A DNA stretch of 64,000 nucleotides, taken from contig OZ010800.1 in assembly GCA_963932465.1 (NCBI GenBank), forward strand, positions 95,933,307 through 95,997,306, read 5' to 3'. Origin of the DNA: Maratus speciosus (taxonomy: Eukaryota > Arthropoda > Arachnida > Araneae > Salticidae). Under the pieces are notes generated by a model, which saw only the letters and a program-made list of their open reading frames with translations, ran no database searches and was not told where the DNA came from. Within the stretch, counting starts at the first letter, position 1; each line of letters starts with the position of its first letter. Below are positions 44,243-54,214 of the stretch, in pieces. Made by a program: the position numbers and the translations under genes.

Positions 44243-45182
44243 TTAAGATAGCTTGCTGAAGAGAACTTGGTATTTCATTTTTACATGATGGTCTAATTTA
44301 CTTTTTCTCGCTGCATACGTTTTATATTTTTTATACAAAAACCATGATGATAAAGTTTCAATTTCTAGTTTCTCAACTGGAAATCTTTTAAAAAGTAATT
44401 TGTATTTCCAGCAGAGATTATTTTATTCTTTCTATACATTAATAAGATTCGAATTGCAAATTTCGTTATAAACTTAAGACCTGTTCCCAAAACTTAATAA
44501 CATAAGGAAAATGTAAGGAAATTCTAATATTTTTGACAAAAAATGTAAATCCAATCTGAAAAATAAACATAGAAATATGCATGAAACACAAAATTAATTT
44601 GTACCGTCCCAGCCCCTCAACTTTATTGAAATTTTAATTCAAACTTCCCAAACTACATGAAAGAACGTCGAGATAAAAAATCTATTTTCTTTCTGATTTT
44701 GTAAAAAACCTGAAATGTTTTCTTAGAAATAACTTACAATGTTGTTACCGTCTCATTAAAAGTGGAAAATGCTTTCGTTTATGAAATTTCATCTTTATTT
44801 CATCGAGTTAGGTAATACAATTCTTTTAAAACCTGGATTGAGAAGTTTCTTATCATCGCTTTTACAAACTACCCTGAAGTTAAATTTATTTACTTTTTCT
44901 TTTTTTAGAAAAGTTGTGCACTTAAAATATTTCATATTTTTCTTTCCTTTTTCGGTTCGGTAAATTTTCAACAAAACGTATTCACTTCGATGGTTAAGCT
45001 TTTTAACTTGAAGCTAAAAATTGTTGTAATACAAAACTTTCTAACGCTTTTTCTTGTAACCCTTAGCATTTAACATCTTTATCCTAAATGTTTTTGCAAT
45101 ATGTTTTAAAAGGACTTTTTTCTTATTAGCTTCGTCTCGATACACCGTTTTATTTTTTCTCTTTTTTTAACATTTTCCAACA
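44243..45182 (-). repeat. Segment F2, paralogue of F1, decayed
   Basis: This is the diverged partner of 32110-33075. On the minus strand the exon-like patch (44243-44555) starts right after a good splice acceptor, TTATTTTTCAG at 44556-44566, and reads IGFTFFVKNIRISLHF...IKFWEQVLSL before a stop. It then changes frame and reaches KTYAARKSKLD and a stop at 44243. The stop and frame change suggest a pseudogene. Its right edge is the site where the MITE 45185-46039 inserted. Confidence 0.45.
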
Positions 45183-45184
45183 TA

Positions 45185-46039
45185 CACTGGTGTGCAAAAT
45201 TAAGGACAAGTCACAAAATGCTAATTTTTAAGTAAGCGAATACTCAAAAGGAAATTATATAATTTCAATAATTACTATCCCTACAGCACAGCTAGTCCAT
45301 ATAGCATCTCATTCATGTCACACATGGTCACAAGTATCAGAGTCACTACGGGGAAACAAAAAAATAGGAAATTCCACACGCCTCATTTTGAGTCACAAAT
45401 AATCACTATATGTGACTCCGCTGAGACTTCAATGTGGCTGCTGCTTAGTGAGGAGTCACCAGGTGACTTTACAATGTAGTTACATTGTGACTCTCATGTG
45501 ACTGTCATTTTTAGACTCAATTTCAAAGTAATCATGAACGTTGCATTATGATGTCACCAAATAATATCACATTATAGTAACATGGTGATTTTTCACAAAA
45601 GAGCACAATGGTGACTCTCTGTCACCTGAAAGTCATCATGTGACTTTAATGTGACATTATTTGGTAACTTATCACAATGCAGCGTTCACGATGACTTTAA
45701 AATTGAGCCTACAGATGACAGTCACATGAGAGTCAGAATGTAACTACATTGTAAAGTCACATGATGACTCGTTACAAAGCAGCTGTCACAGTGACGTCTC
45801 AGTGGAGTCACATATAGTGATCATTTGAGACTCATAATGAGATGTATGGAATTTCCTATTTTTTTTGCTTCACCGTGGTGACTGTGACATTTGTGACCAT
45901 GTGTGACATGAATGAGATGTTATATGGGCTAGCTGTGCTGTAGAGATAGTAATTATTCGAATTATATTATTTCCTTTTGAGTATTCGCGTACTTGAAAAT
46001 TGGCATTTTGTGATTGGTCCTTAATTTTGGACACCAGTG
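45185..46039. mobile_element. 855-bp Tc1-type foldback MITE in family C
   Basis: The ends CACTGGTGTGCAAAATTAAG and its near complement (CTTAATTTTGGACACCAGTG) are flanked by TA (45183-45184 and 46040-46041). The two halves pair over most of their length, with GTCAC/GTGAC words throughout. The empty site is visible in family C copy 1 (TTCCAACAAAGTTGAAAAG at 25690), so the insertion broke family C copy 3 at its first bases. Confidence 0.85.
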
Positions 46040-46041
46040 TA

Positions 46042-47310
46042 GTTGAAAAGTGCTTATGATTTAGTTTGTCTGCCTGTACGTCTGTCTGTCTGTCCGCACT
46101 CTAACAGACGTAAATGTTATCACATTTTTATGCAATTTATATATGTTGTTGGAGTTTACTATGGCATCTGCGGTATTGAAAATGAAGTGCGTAGCATTTA
46201 CAGTTCATTTACAGGGACACTCAAAATATTTCCATTACATTATGGCCTATGGAAAAAAAATTGTTTGCTGTGTATTTTAATGATATTACACTGCTCTAAA
46301 CATACTGGAATTTATATATATCACTGAGGTATACTACAAGGCGCTTACTGTAGAATATGGTGTGTATATAAATTATCGTTCATTTACAAGGATACACAAA
46401 AATATTTGGCTTCAGTGCTGCCTATGAAGAATAATTTCTAGCGCGTTTCAGTTGTGGTATGCGTTTTAAAATTTAACAAACTTTTTGCATGTTATTTAGA
46501 GTGTATAAATTCTAAGAATCATATACAGAGCTACAAAAAAGACCTCAAGCACATTTCTGTTTATTGACAGAGATCGCTGAAGGGGAATTTTTAACTGTAA
46601 TATGCGTTTAATTGAATAAAATTTTAGCATACTATATAGTATATACCGGGTGTCCCAAAAATGACTGATGGAATTTAAAATTCAATAACTTGCAAACGGT
46701 GACAGATATTTAAAAAATTCTTGCAGGAGGGTTATGTATGATGTCAGGAGTTTCTTTACTGTGATTCTTGATTTTGGTTCGAATTTCAAACAATAGATGG
46801 CGCTAAGAAGAATAGTTTTTCAGTCCAGAACCGATATTTGGCACTTCGGGATCCATTCAATACATTTTAATCTCCTTTTTTCGTATGGAAGAAGAGAGAG
46901 GCCGAAAAACTGTGCCCGGTTTTAGCAGTTATTGCTTGCAGCGCCATCTATGCTATTTTAAACTAAAACTGAGAATCACAGCATAAAAACTCCTGACATC
47001 TTACATAACCCTCCTGCAAGAATTTTTTTAATATCTGTCACAGTTTGCAAGTTATTGAATTTTAAAATCCATCAGTCATTTTTGGGACACCCGGTACACA
47101 AATGTATTGATTTTATACAGGGATGCACAAAAAACGTCGGGTATTTTTCTGACTATTGGTGGCATTTGCAGAAATGAATTTTTAATTGAGTTATGCATTT
47201 TCTAAATTGTTTATTTAGAGATATTTCATCTTAATAAACTATAAATTTTTGTTACAATATTCTGAATGCATTGGAAAGTGTTTCATAATCCATACCGGAA
47301 GCATGATTTT
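46042..47310 (+). repeat. Family C tandem-unit element, copy 3, split by a MITE
   Basis: It starts GTTGAAAAGTGCTTATGA (its first bases lie left of the 45185 insertion). It has a TCTGTCTGTCTGTC tract and units with ACAGGGACACTCAAAA, ACAAGGATACACAAAA and ACAGGGATGCACAAAAAA. It ends CATTGGAAAGTGTTTCATAA. A 449-bp element interrupts it at 46646-47094. Confidence 0.6.
46646..47094. mobile_element. 449-bp TA-flanked foldback MITE
   Basis: CCGGGTGTCCCAAAAATGAC and its complement (GTCATTTTTGGGACACCCGG) form the ends, next to TA (46644-46645 and 47095-47096). Inverted arms extend about 100 bp (AATTCAATAACTTGCAAAC, TTCTTGCAGGAGGGTTATGT). The internal words recur in the 60749-62893 region. It is mariner-type and non-autonomous. 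Confidence 0.85.
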
Positions 47311-47621
47311 TTATTATTTTTTTAATACAAAGTGTAAAAGCAGAAAATGTTTTATTATTAATCAAAAGCTTTTTTTGGTCTCGGTTTTTGTAATATTATT
47401 ACATCTAAATTACAAAAAAAAGAAAAATCGTCGCTCAAACATAGATTGTGAAACACTTTCTTGCACTTCCAGACTGGTGTAACAAAACTTCTCCATTTAA
47501 AAGGGCGAAAAAAGATATACAAGTAGACAACTCTTTTAAAAAGCAAATTTCGGCAGTTACTGTCCGCAGCCAGAAAGCTACTCGAATTCTTTTGAGCATC
47601 CCTGTAATGACCTATAGAGAC

Positions 47622-48565
47622 ATGGGTCAATATCTGAAAATCGTCAACTTCCGATAATATTTGATTAATTATACTAAAACCAAAACCTGAAAAACGTAAT
47701 ATATTGCAACATTTGTTATATCAATTACCAATGATAAATGGACATATAATAATGTATAAATAATTAGTTTTAAGCTTTAAACAAGCGAAATCATCATTTC
47801 AGTCCCCGTCCCTAGGTACAAATATCCAATATTAAAGGTATGCTATAAACATTTCTATAAATATTATTAACTTTTGCTATTATATATTTATACCTATATG
47901 TATAAAGTATGGGAAAATATAATTATCCTTTCTTAGTATAGATTGTATAGTAAAATATTGTAGTAAATATATTTGTCCCTGAGGTTGACCATCATCTCAG
48001 TCCCTCTAAACACACATTTAAGTAAACAGATACTAGGTGACGCTGGCAGAATCATTCCCATTGCAACAGCAACTAAAGTTCAATATTCCACCGTGGATGA
48101 AGGTAAGTTGTTTTTCTCTTTGTTTCATATTTAGAAATATTTAGTTTTTGTTCTGAATACGGATGAGTATTTTTTTATAGCATCATTCATGTCCCCCTTA
48201 TTTAACTTTTTATTTATAAACAAAAAGTTTATTGCAACTTTATTTACGTAACATACAAATATCACATGGAATATTTAATTATTTACATGTGGGCAAAATG
48301 ATTCAACAAAATGGCTGTGCAGCTTTTAAGACAAAAACATCACCTCAGTCCCCATCATCTTGGTCTCAATTAGACACTGATTATGGTGTTAACAGACACT
48401 TTCTTCCATAAAAGTTTATCCTACGCATCCTCAATCTCAAAAGACTACAGCATTCAAATGACAACTATGTATCATAGTATATAATTGCATTTGGAAGTTG
48501 GCACTTTAATCCCAAAAAATAAAAATTCTTGAGTGAAATTATCCAGTTTTCAGATATTGACCCAT
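47622..48565. mobile_element. Candidate terminal-inverted-repeat element
   Basis: ATGGGTCAATATCTGAAAA at 47622 is the inverted copy of TTTTCAGATATTGACCCAT ending at 48565. The flanks do not show a clean target duplication. The interior repeats CAGTCCCC-type words (about 47800, 47998, 48345). No protein is recognisable. Confidence 0.5.
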
Positions 48566-51334
48566 ATACACTACATTGTGTGCTAAAATTTAGCTTAGTT
48601 ACAAAACACATAGCATAGTCAAAACTTCACTATGATGTAAAATCATATATTGGTAACTTAATATACTCAAAAATTAGTTTATTTCCTAAATTATATTCAT
48701 ATATTTCAATTAAGTGGGCATGAATCTAAAATCTATTCATGTACTGCAGGGCGCGAAATTTCCGCACGCCAGCTCACCAATGGCGAGCAAATATTTACGT
48801 TTGGCGAGTAAGTTTTATCTTTTAAAATATTGTGTTTTAAATCAAACTATATACGCTCAGAGTATCGTGTCTCAATCCAGCGACATACGGATCTTCTAGA
48901 TATTTTGTGCTTATCCGAGAAATGTGGATATTTTAACAAAGTGTGGCAATGAAAAACAATGCAGGTATTTTATCCATTTTATTGCTGAAACTATGAAGTT
49001 AGATTTAATGAAATAAACGGTCAAGTGCGAGCATTACTCGCGTACAGAGGATTCCGTAGAATAAATATATGAATTTGTAATTGTAATATTAAAAAACCGT
49101 TGCTAAAAGAATACTAAGATTTTGTAAAAAACTATACAACGTAGGGTTGGGTATAACTGTATATATTAGAAAAGTGTAAATGGGTATACCATGAAAGTTC
49201 AAAGAGATATGTAACCTGAATAATATCAAATATAGTAAAAGTATTCGTATAACTCTTTTTTTAATATTATCCTAATCTGTTTATGATGAACTTAATTCGG
49301 TACTGACAGTAAAAGCAGTGCATAGTTAAACTTCATTTGGCATTTCATAGAACTAAATTCAGCGTAGTAATAACCTTTATTTCTACAGTGTAGCTAGAAC
49401 AAAACCTTTGTTCAAAGTTTAAATTTGGCATTGTGCTAAGCGCGCTTCGAAAGGAGATCTCAAAGTTGTAACGCCGCCTTGGTCAGTGCCGCGTTTTTCC
49501 AGATAGGTGTTTAATTAACTTTTAAAGTCACTCGAGGCGTATTGAGAGATACAATCAATGCAAACTAGACGTGAATCCCACAGTATTTATGTGATTCATT
49601 CTAATTAAATCTTTCGAAGGCGATGCCCTTAAAAAACGGACACCTAATTTTAATTCCAAACAGGCAAACGGCACCAAGAATATTTAATTAAAATTTTCCT
49701 TTTATCATGTACGTGAAAATAAGCAAGTTCGCATTTTCTAATAAATTCGTTTATAAATTCTGGTGTCAGTTCGTTATTTCATAAGTTTATAAATAGAATT
49801 ACTCCGCGCCAGAAACGGTTAAGTGGTCGCAGGAGTCTTAAAACTTCAAAATTTTAGAAATTTTAATTTTTTTAGATGTTAAACTCCTATTTTTTCTGAA
49901 TATTTTGATATAATTGTTTCCCTGAAATTCCCATTAGAACAGAAGTTTCGACTTTTAGAATTATACCCGCTCAATAGCTGAAGCGACGTTTCCGAAACTT
50001 TAAAGTCATTATTTTCCAAATGGCGTTTTTTGGGCATAACGCGCTGGATACCTCAAAAACTTCTGAATATTTTTTCCTGAAATTTTCAAAGCATATATTT
50101 CATGTTAGTCTGTATGAACTAAACCTAAAATTTCCTTTTTATTGTTCAAAAAAAATTTTTTTTAGGTGATTTTACTGTTGAAATTTTCAAAATTTTGTAT
50201 TAGCTAAATACAACATTGCATTAAAAATATAAAAATGCTTTAAATACAAATTTATTTAATTTCAGGGAAATTATTACAATCTGAAGTATAAGTAAGCACC
50301 AAAATGTTCATTCTAGTTGCAATATTTACTTTGTAATACTGCGCGTAAACTGTTATGCCAATTTTTTGTTCGACAAATGTCTAACAGTTCCGAGCCCCCT
50401 ATAAATACTAATTCTGTATCTTGCAATTTTTTATCCCAGTTAAAATTGTGTTTTAAAATAAAATACATTTTAAGACATTAAATGTTGAAAATGGTCTTTT
50501 TTTCATTTTTTCCACTTTTTAGAGTTTCGAGACCCCTTAAATTAGTATGTTTTTAACAATTTGACTATCATTGCTTCTATACTGTTACTGGACATCACAT
50601 TACACATATATATCATTAAAAGTTGTTAACTAGGCATAAAGTACGCCGCCCCTGTCCTTGTGTATGTCCAAACTGACCGTGCCTTTAAGGGTTAGTATCT
50701 CTGCTAATTACCGATGATTTTTTTCGAAAATCATTATCAACAATGCTTTTATTCTTCTGCAAAGATATGTTTATTCAGCGATGCTCAACAATTTTTCTGA
50801 ATGCCCGCAAATCGAAATTTGTGTATAACAGAAAAATGCTAATTACTCAAAAACTATATGACCTAGGGTAATCGCTATAATTTTCCGGCAAGGTTTACAT
50901 TAACGTCTACTACCTCTAATTTTTTCATAATTTTAGTTTCAGTAGATTCGGAATTAGATGGGGTGGAACGTATTTTTGCGCTACATTTTCAACAATATCT
51001 TTGAAAATATAATACTATCTAAAATTAAAAGAAATGTATTTTTGAGTTCAGCGTTACAAAAGCTTTCACAGGACCCACATGATATGCAAAGAAAAGATTT
51101 TTTTTTTCAAGTAGCATAATTAGCCCCTCTACTTTTTTACTAAATATTTTTATGAATGTTTATTAATTTGAAAATATGTGGGTCAATGGTCTTTATTACT
51201 TCCCCGAATTTGAACTTTCCACGTTCCATAGTTTACGAGTAAAATGTCTGTGACAGACAGACACAGGAGTGATCTTATAATGGTTCCGTTATTATTTTTA
51301 AGTACGGAACCCTAAAAATTAAAAAAGTGTACAT

Positions 51335-52893
51335 ATATGAGCATTCTGGTTGATGGTACCACAGATAGATCAGATGTTGAAAATGCAAAAGTGCATGTTC
51401 GATACGTGGATGCAAAAGATAAGCATATCAAAGAGGACATTTTAGGAGCAGTAGAGCTGCCAAATTCTACTTCATCCAGTTATATTCACTGCCATAACTG
51501 ATTTTATAGATAAGAATACAGGTCCAAATGAATATAGAAACAGGTGTTATATTGTATGCTTGGGTACTGATGGTTCTCTAAATATGGTTAGATACAAATC
51601 AGGACTGGCTATGAAAAAGAAATCTTATTTGTGCTAAATTTGCTAAATTGAAACATTCACTGCCATTTGCATTTGGCTGTTTGGGATGCATGTGGTGAAG
51701 TTGAATATCTAAAACATTTGATTCAGCGGTTAGGAGTATTTTTAATACTAGAACCGCCGTCTATTTTACCCAAGTTCCATAAAAAGCGTTTCACACCAGA
51801 ATTTTTGTTTAAAACTATTTAACTTATTTAATTAGCAAATTTTTATGCTGCATACATTTAACATACCTTATGAAGAAATTTCTGGTTCGAATCGACTATT
51901 ATCAATTTGGCAGAGGTCAAAATGACACCTAATGGCGGTTCTGGTGTTAAATTTTACCATGTCTCGGCTGAAATACCTCATATGTTAAAAGAAACAGCAG
52001 ACATTCTAGAATTCTTAAACTGAGTGATATTCACACTATTCGATGGTTATCCATCAAAGAAAGTGCTGTGAAAGCTCTTTTGCAAACCATTTTGAACAGG
52101 GGTCCACGGAAGAAACAATGATATTGCTAAAGCTAAGGGTTTGCTGAAAAGATTGAAGGATTATAAATTTCTTTAAGTTCTGTACTTCATCTTGGATTTC
52201 TACAGTAAATTGAACGCTTTAAGTGTGGCATTAAAAAACAAGCAACTTGTCATTTCATCTGGGAATAGGAATTGAACATTGCATCTTAGTTCTGACAGAT
52301 CTCGAATCTAGTGTTGGACTAAACGAACAGGAGTTTTTGGACCACCTATCCATCTGAGGGATAAATAAGGTTGTACAGCATGCAGATATTAAAGATGGGG
52401 AGTGAGAGTTTCAGACTTTAAGAGGGAGATTAATTAAACATGCAAAGATATGCATTACAGAAAGACTGTAATCTATGTCAACAGATGTGTTAACACCTCT
52501 GCATGTTTTTGACACTTTGGATTGGCCTCCCAAAGAAAAAATTCTTGAATTTAGATTAGATAAAATAAAAATCTCTTCATGTATATGAACCCATGTCTCT
52601 TTAATGAAAAAGTGAATATTGTTTTGGCAGAGTGGGCAGAATTCAAGTTTATGTTCTCCTCACTAACACTGAAAGATATGCTGGAGACGTTTTACAGTGA
52701 AAAGTACTCAACAAGATTCCGCAATTAGCGCCAAATTCCAAAAATTTGTGCAGTTCTACCAGTGAGCATAGCTTCGTGCGAGAGGCTTCAGCTGTCACGA
52801 CAGACTCAAGACTGTGTACAGGGACTCTCTGAAGTCTGATGATTTATTCAGAATTTCTATTAATGGATCTATGAGTGTAAAATTTGCCTGATT
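51335..52893 (+). pseudogene. hAT transposase pseudogene (ZNF862/DUF4371-like)
   Basis: The fragments run in family order on the plus strand. They are ILVDGTTDRSDVENAKVHVR (start of the catalytic core), CLGTDGSLNMVRYKSG near 51555 (second block), HCHLHLAVWDACGEVEYLK near 51660, LSDIHTIRWLSIKESAVKAL near 52020-52090, and RLKTVYRDSLKSDDLFRISI near 52800-52860 (C-terminal dimerisation). This is the layout of hAT-type proteins annotated as zinc finger protein 862-like. Many stops and frame changes, and a TTAA-type MITE at 51746-51956, show it is dead. Confidence 0.75.
51746..51956. mobile_element. TTAA-flanked MITE, copy 2, inside the hAT transposase
   Basis: TTAA at 51742-51745 and 51957-51960 flanks ends TACTAGAACCGCC and GGCGGTTCTGGTG. 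It is related to the copy at 38147-38342. Its position inside the transposase pseudogene means it landed after the hAT element. Confidence 0.8.
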
Positions 52894-53060
52894 TAACAGA
52901 CAGCTTCTTCTAACAACGGTAAATTTCAATTCAGTTTGTCATAAATAGTTCCTTTTCTGGGCAAGTGTGGGCAAGTGTGCTGTCTGAATTAATGTAAAAT
53001 AATGGCGAGCAAAAGTTTTAGCTCGGCGAACACCGTTTTAACTGAAATTTCATGCCCTGA

Positions 53061-53176
53061 TGTATTGTTTATTATCATTTGATTTTTCTATCTCATCTAA
53101 AAATCTTATTCAAATACTTTTACTTGTATAAGATTTTTAGATGAGATAGAAAAATCAAATGATAATAGACAATACA
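53061..53176. repeat. Long palindrome adjoining the hAT 3' end
   Basis: Arms of about 52 bp (TGTATTGTTTATTATCATTT and on; the inverted copy ends ATAGACAATACA) pair almost perfectly around a short loop. The left arm starts within the 8-bp hAT target duplication, so the palindrome and the hAT insertion site coincide. Confidence 0.9.
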
Positions 53177-53324
53177 TTTATAAATGACACTGGTAGATAA
53201 CGCCGAATGTAATCATAATATTATACTTATTTTCCGTCTAAAATAAATCTTTATCGTTTCTAAAATACTTTTGTTTGTAATGTAACTGTACATTGTGTAT
53301 TCCCTAATCTATAGTAATACAATA

Positions 53325-54200
53325 AAGGAGTGAAGTTTGTTTGTTTGTTGGAGGTAATCTCTGGAACTACAGAACCGATTTCAAAAGAAATGGTATCAAA
53401 ATTATTGTGTTAGTCCACGTTCGAACATAGGCTATATTTTATGTCGGTGCCACTACACAAAAAGGGATGCAGGAACAAAAAGCGTTCTAAAATGCGATTT
53501 TTGTGTTACTGAAGGGCCTAGAAATATGAAATTTGGAATATTAGTTATAAGATATAAATGATATCTAAGAACATTTCTTAAACAATTCGAAATTTGAAAG
53601 GGGTGAATATGCGCAAAAAGCATTCTAAAAATCGTTCTAAATGGTGGTTTCTACGTAATCTCGTGAAATATCATACCGATTTAAAAATTAATGGTGTCAA
53701 AATGATGCTGACAACCGTTGCTTGCACCAAGATAGGCTATAATTTATGTCGGTGCCACTACCCCCAAAGGGGGTGCATGAGCAAAAAAGCGTTCTAAAAA
53801 TGCGATTTTTGTGTCACTGAAAGGCCTACAAAAATGAAATTTTGAATATTAGTTATTTATTAGATATAAAGGATTTCTAAGAACACTTCTTAAAAAATTC
53901 GAAATTTAAAAGGGGTGATAATGCGCGAAGAGCGTTCTAAATGGCGATTTCTATGCAATTTCAAGAAGTATCAAATCGATTTCAAAAGTAATGGTTGTAA
54001 ATTGATGATGGCAGTCCTTGCTCTAACATAGGCTTTATTTTATGTTTGTGTCACTACCACCTAGAGGTTACAGGAGCAGAAAACGTTCTAAATTGCGATT
54101 TTTGTGTTATGGAAGGGCCTAGAATCATGAAATTTGGAATGGTATTTACTTATAATGTATCAATGATCTCTAAAAAAATTTCCTAAAAAATTGAAATTTA
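53325..54200 (+). repeat. Three-unit tandem repeat, about 300 bp
   Basis: Units near 53369, 53674 and 53968 share ACCGATTT, ATAGGCTATA, TTTATGTCGGTGCCACTA, GCGTTCTAAAATGCGATTTT, AAGGGCCTAGAA and AAATTTGAAAGGGGTGA-type words. The lead-in TTTGTTTGTTTGTTGGAGGT, followed by AATCTCTGGAACTACAGAAC, recurs widely in arthropod repeats, in my recollection. Open frames are incidental. Confidence 0.7.
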
Positions 54201-54214
54201 AATCGGGTAATAAT

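Larger units (their letters stand above)
48747..53059 (+). mobile_element. hAT element, 4.3 kb, with an 8-bp target duplication
   Basis: The ends are CAGGGCGCGAAATTTC and the complement of GAAATTTCATGCCCTG. They are flanked by ATGTACTG (48739-48746) and ATGTATTG (53060-53067), an 8-bp duplication with one change, as expected for hAT. GGCGAGC motifs recur near both ends. A decayed DUF4371-type transposase lies at 51335-52893. The region 48800-51330 has no recognisable exon; a repeat ending in GTACGGAACCCTAAAAA lies near 51300. Confidence 0.85.
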
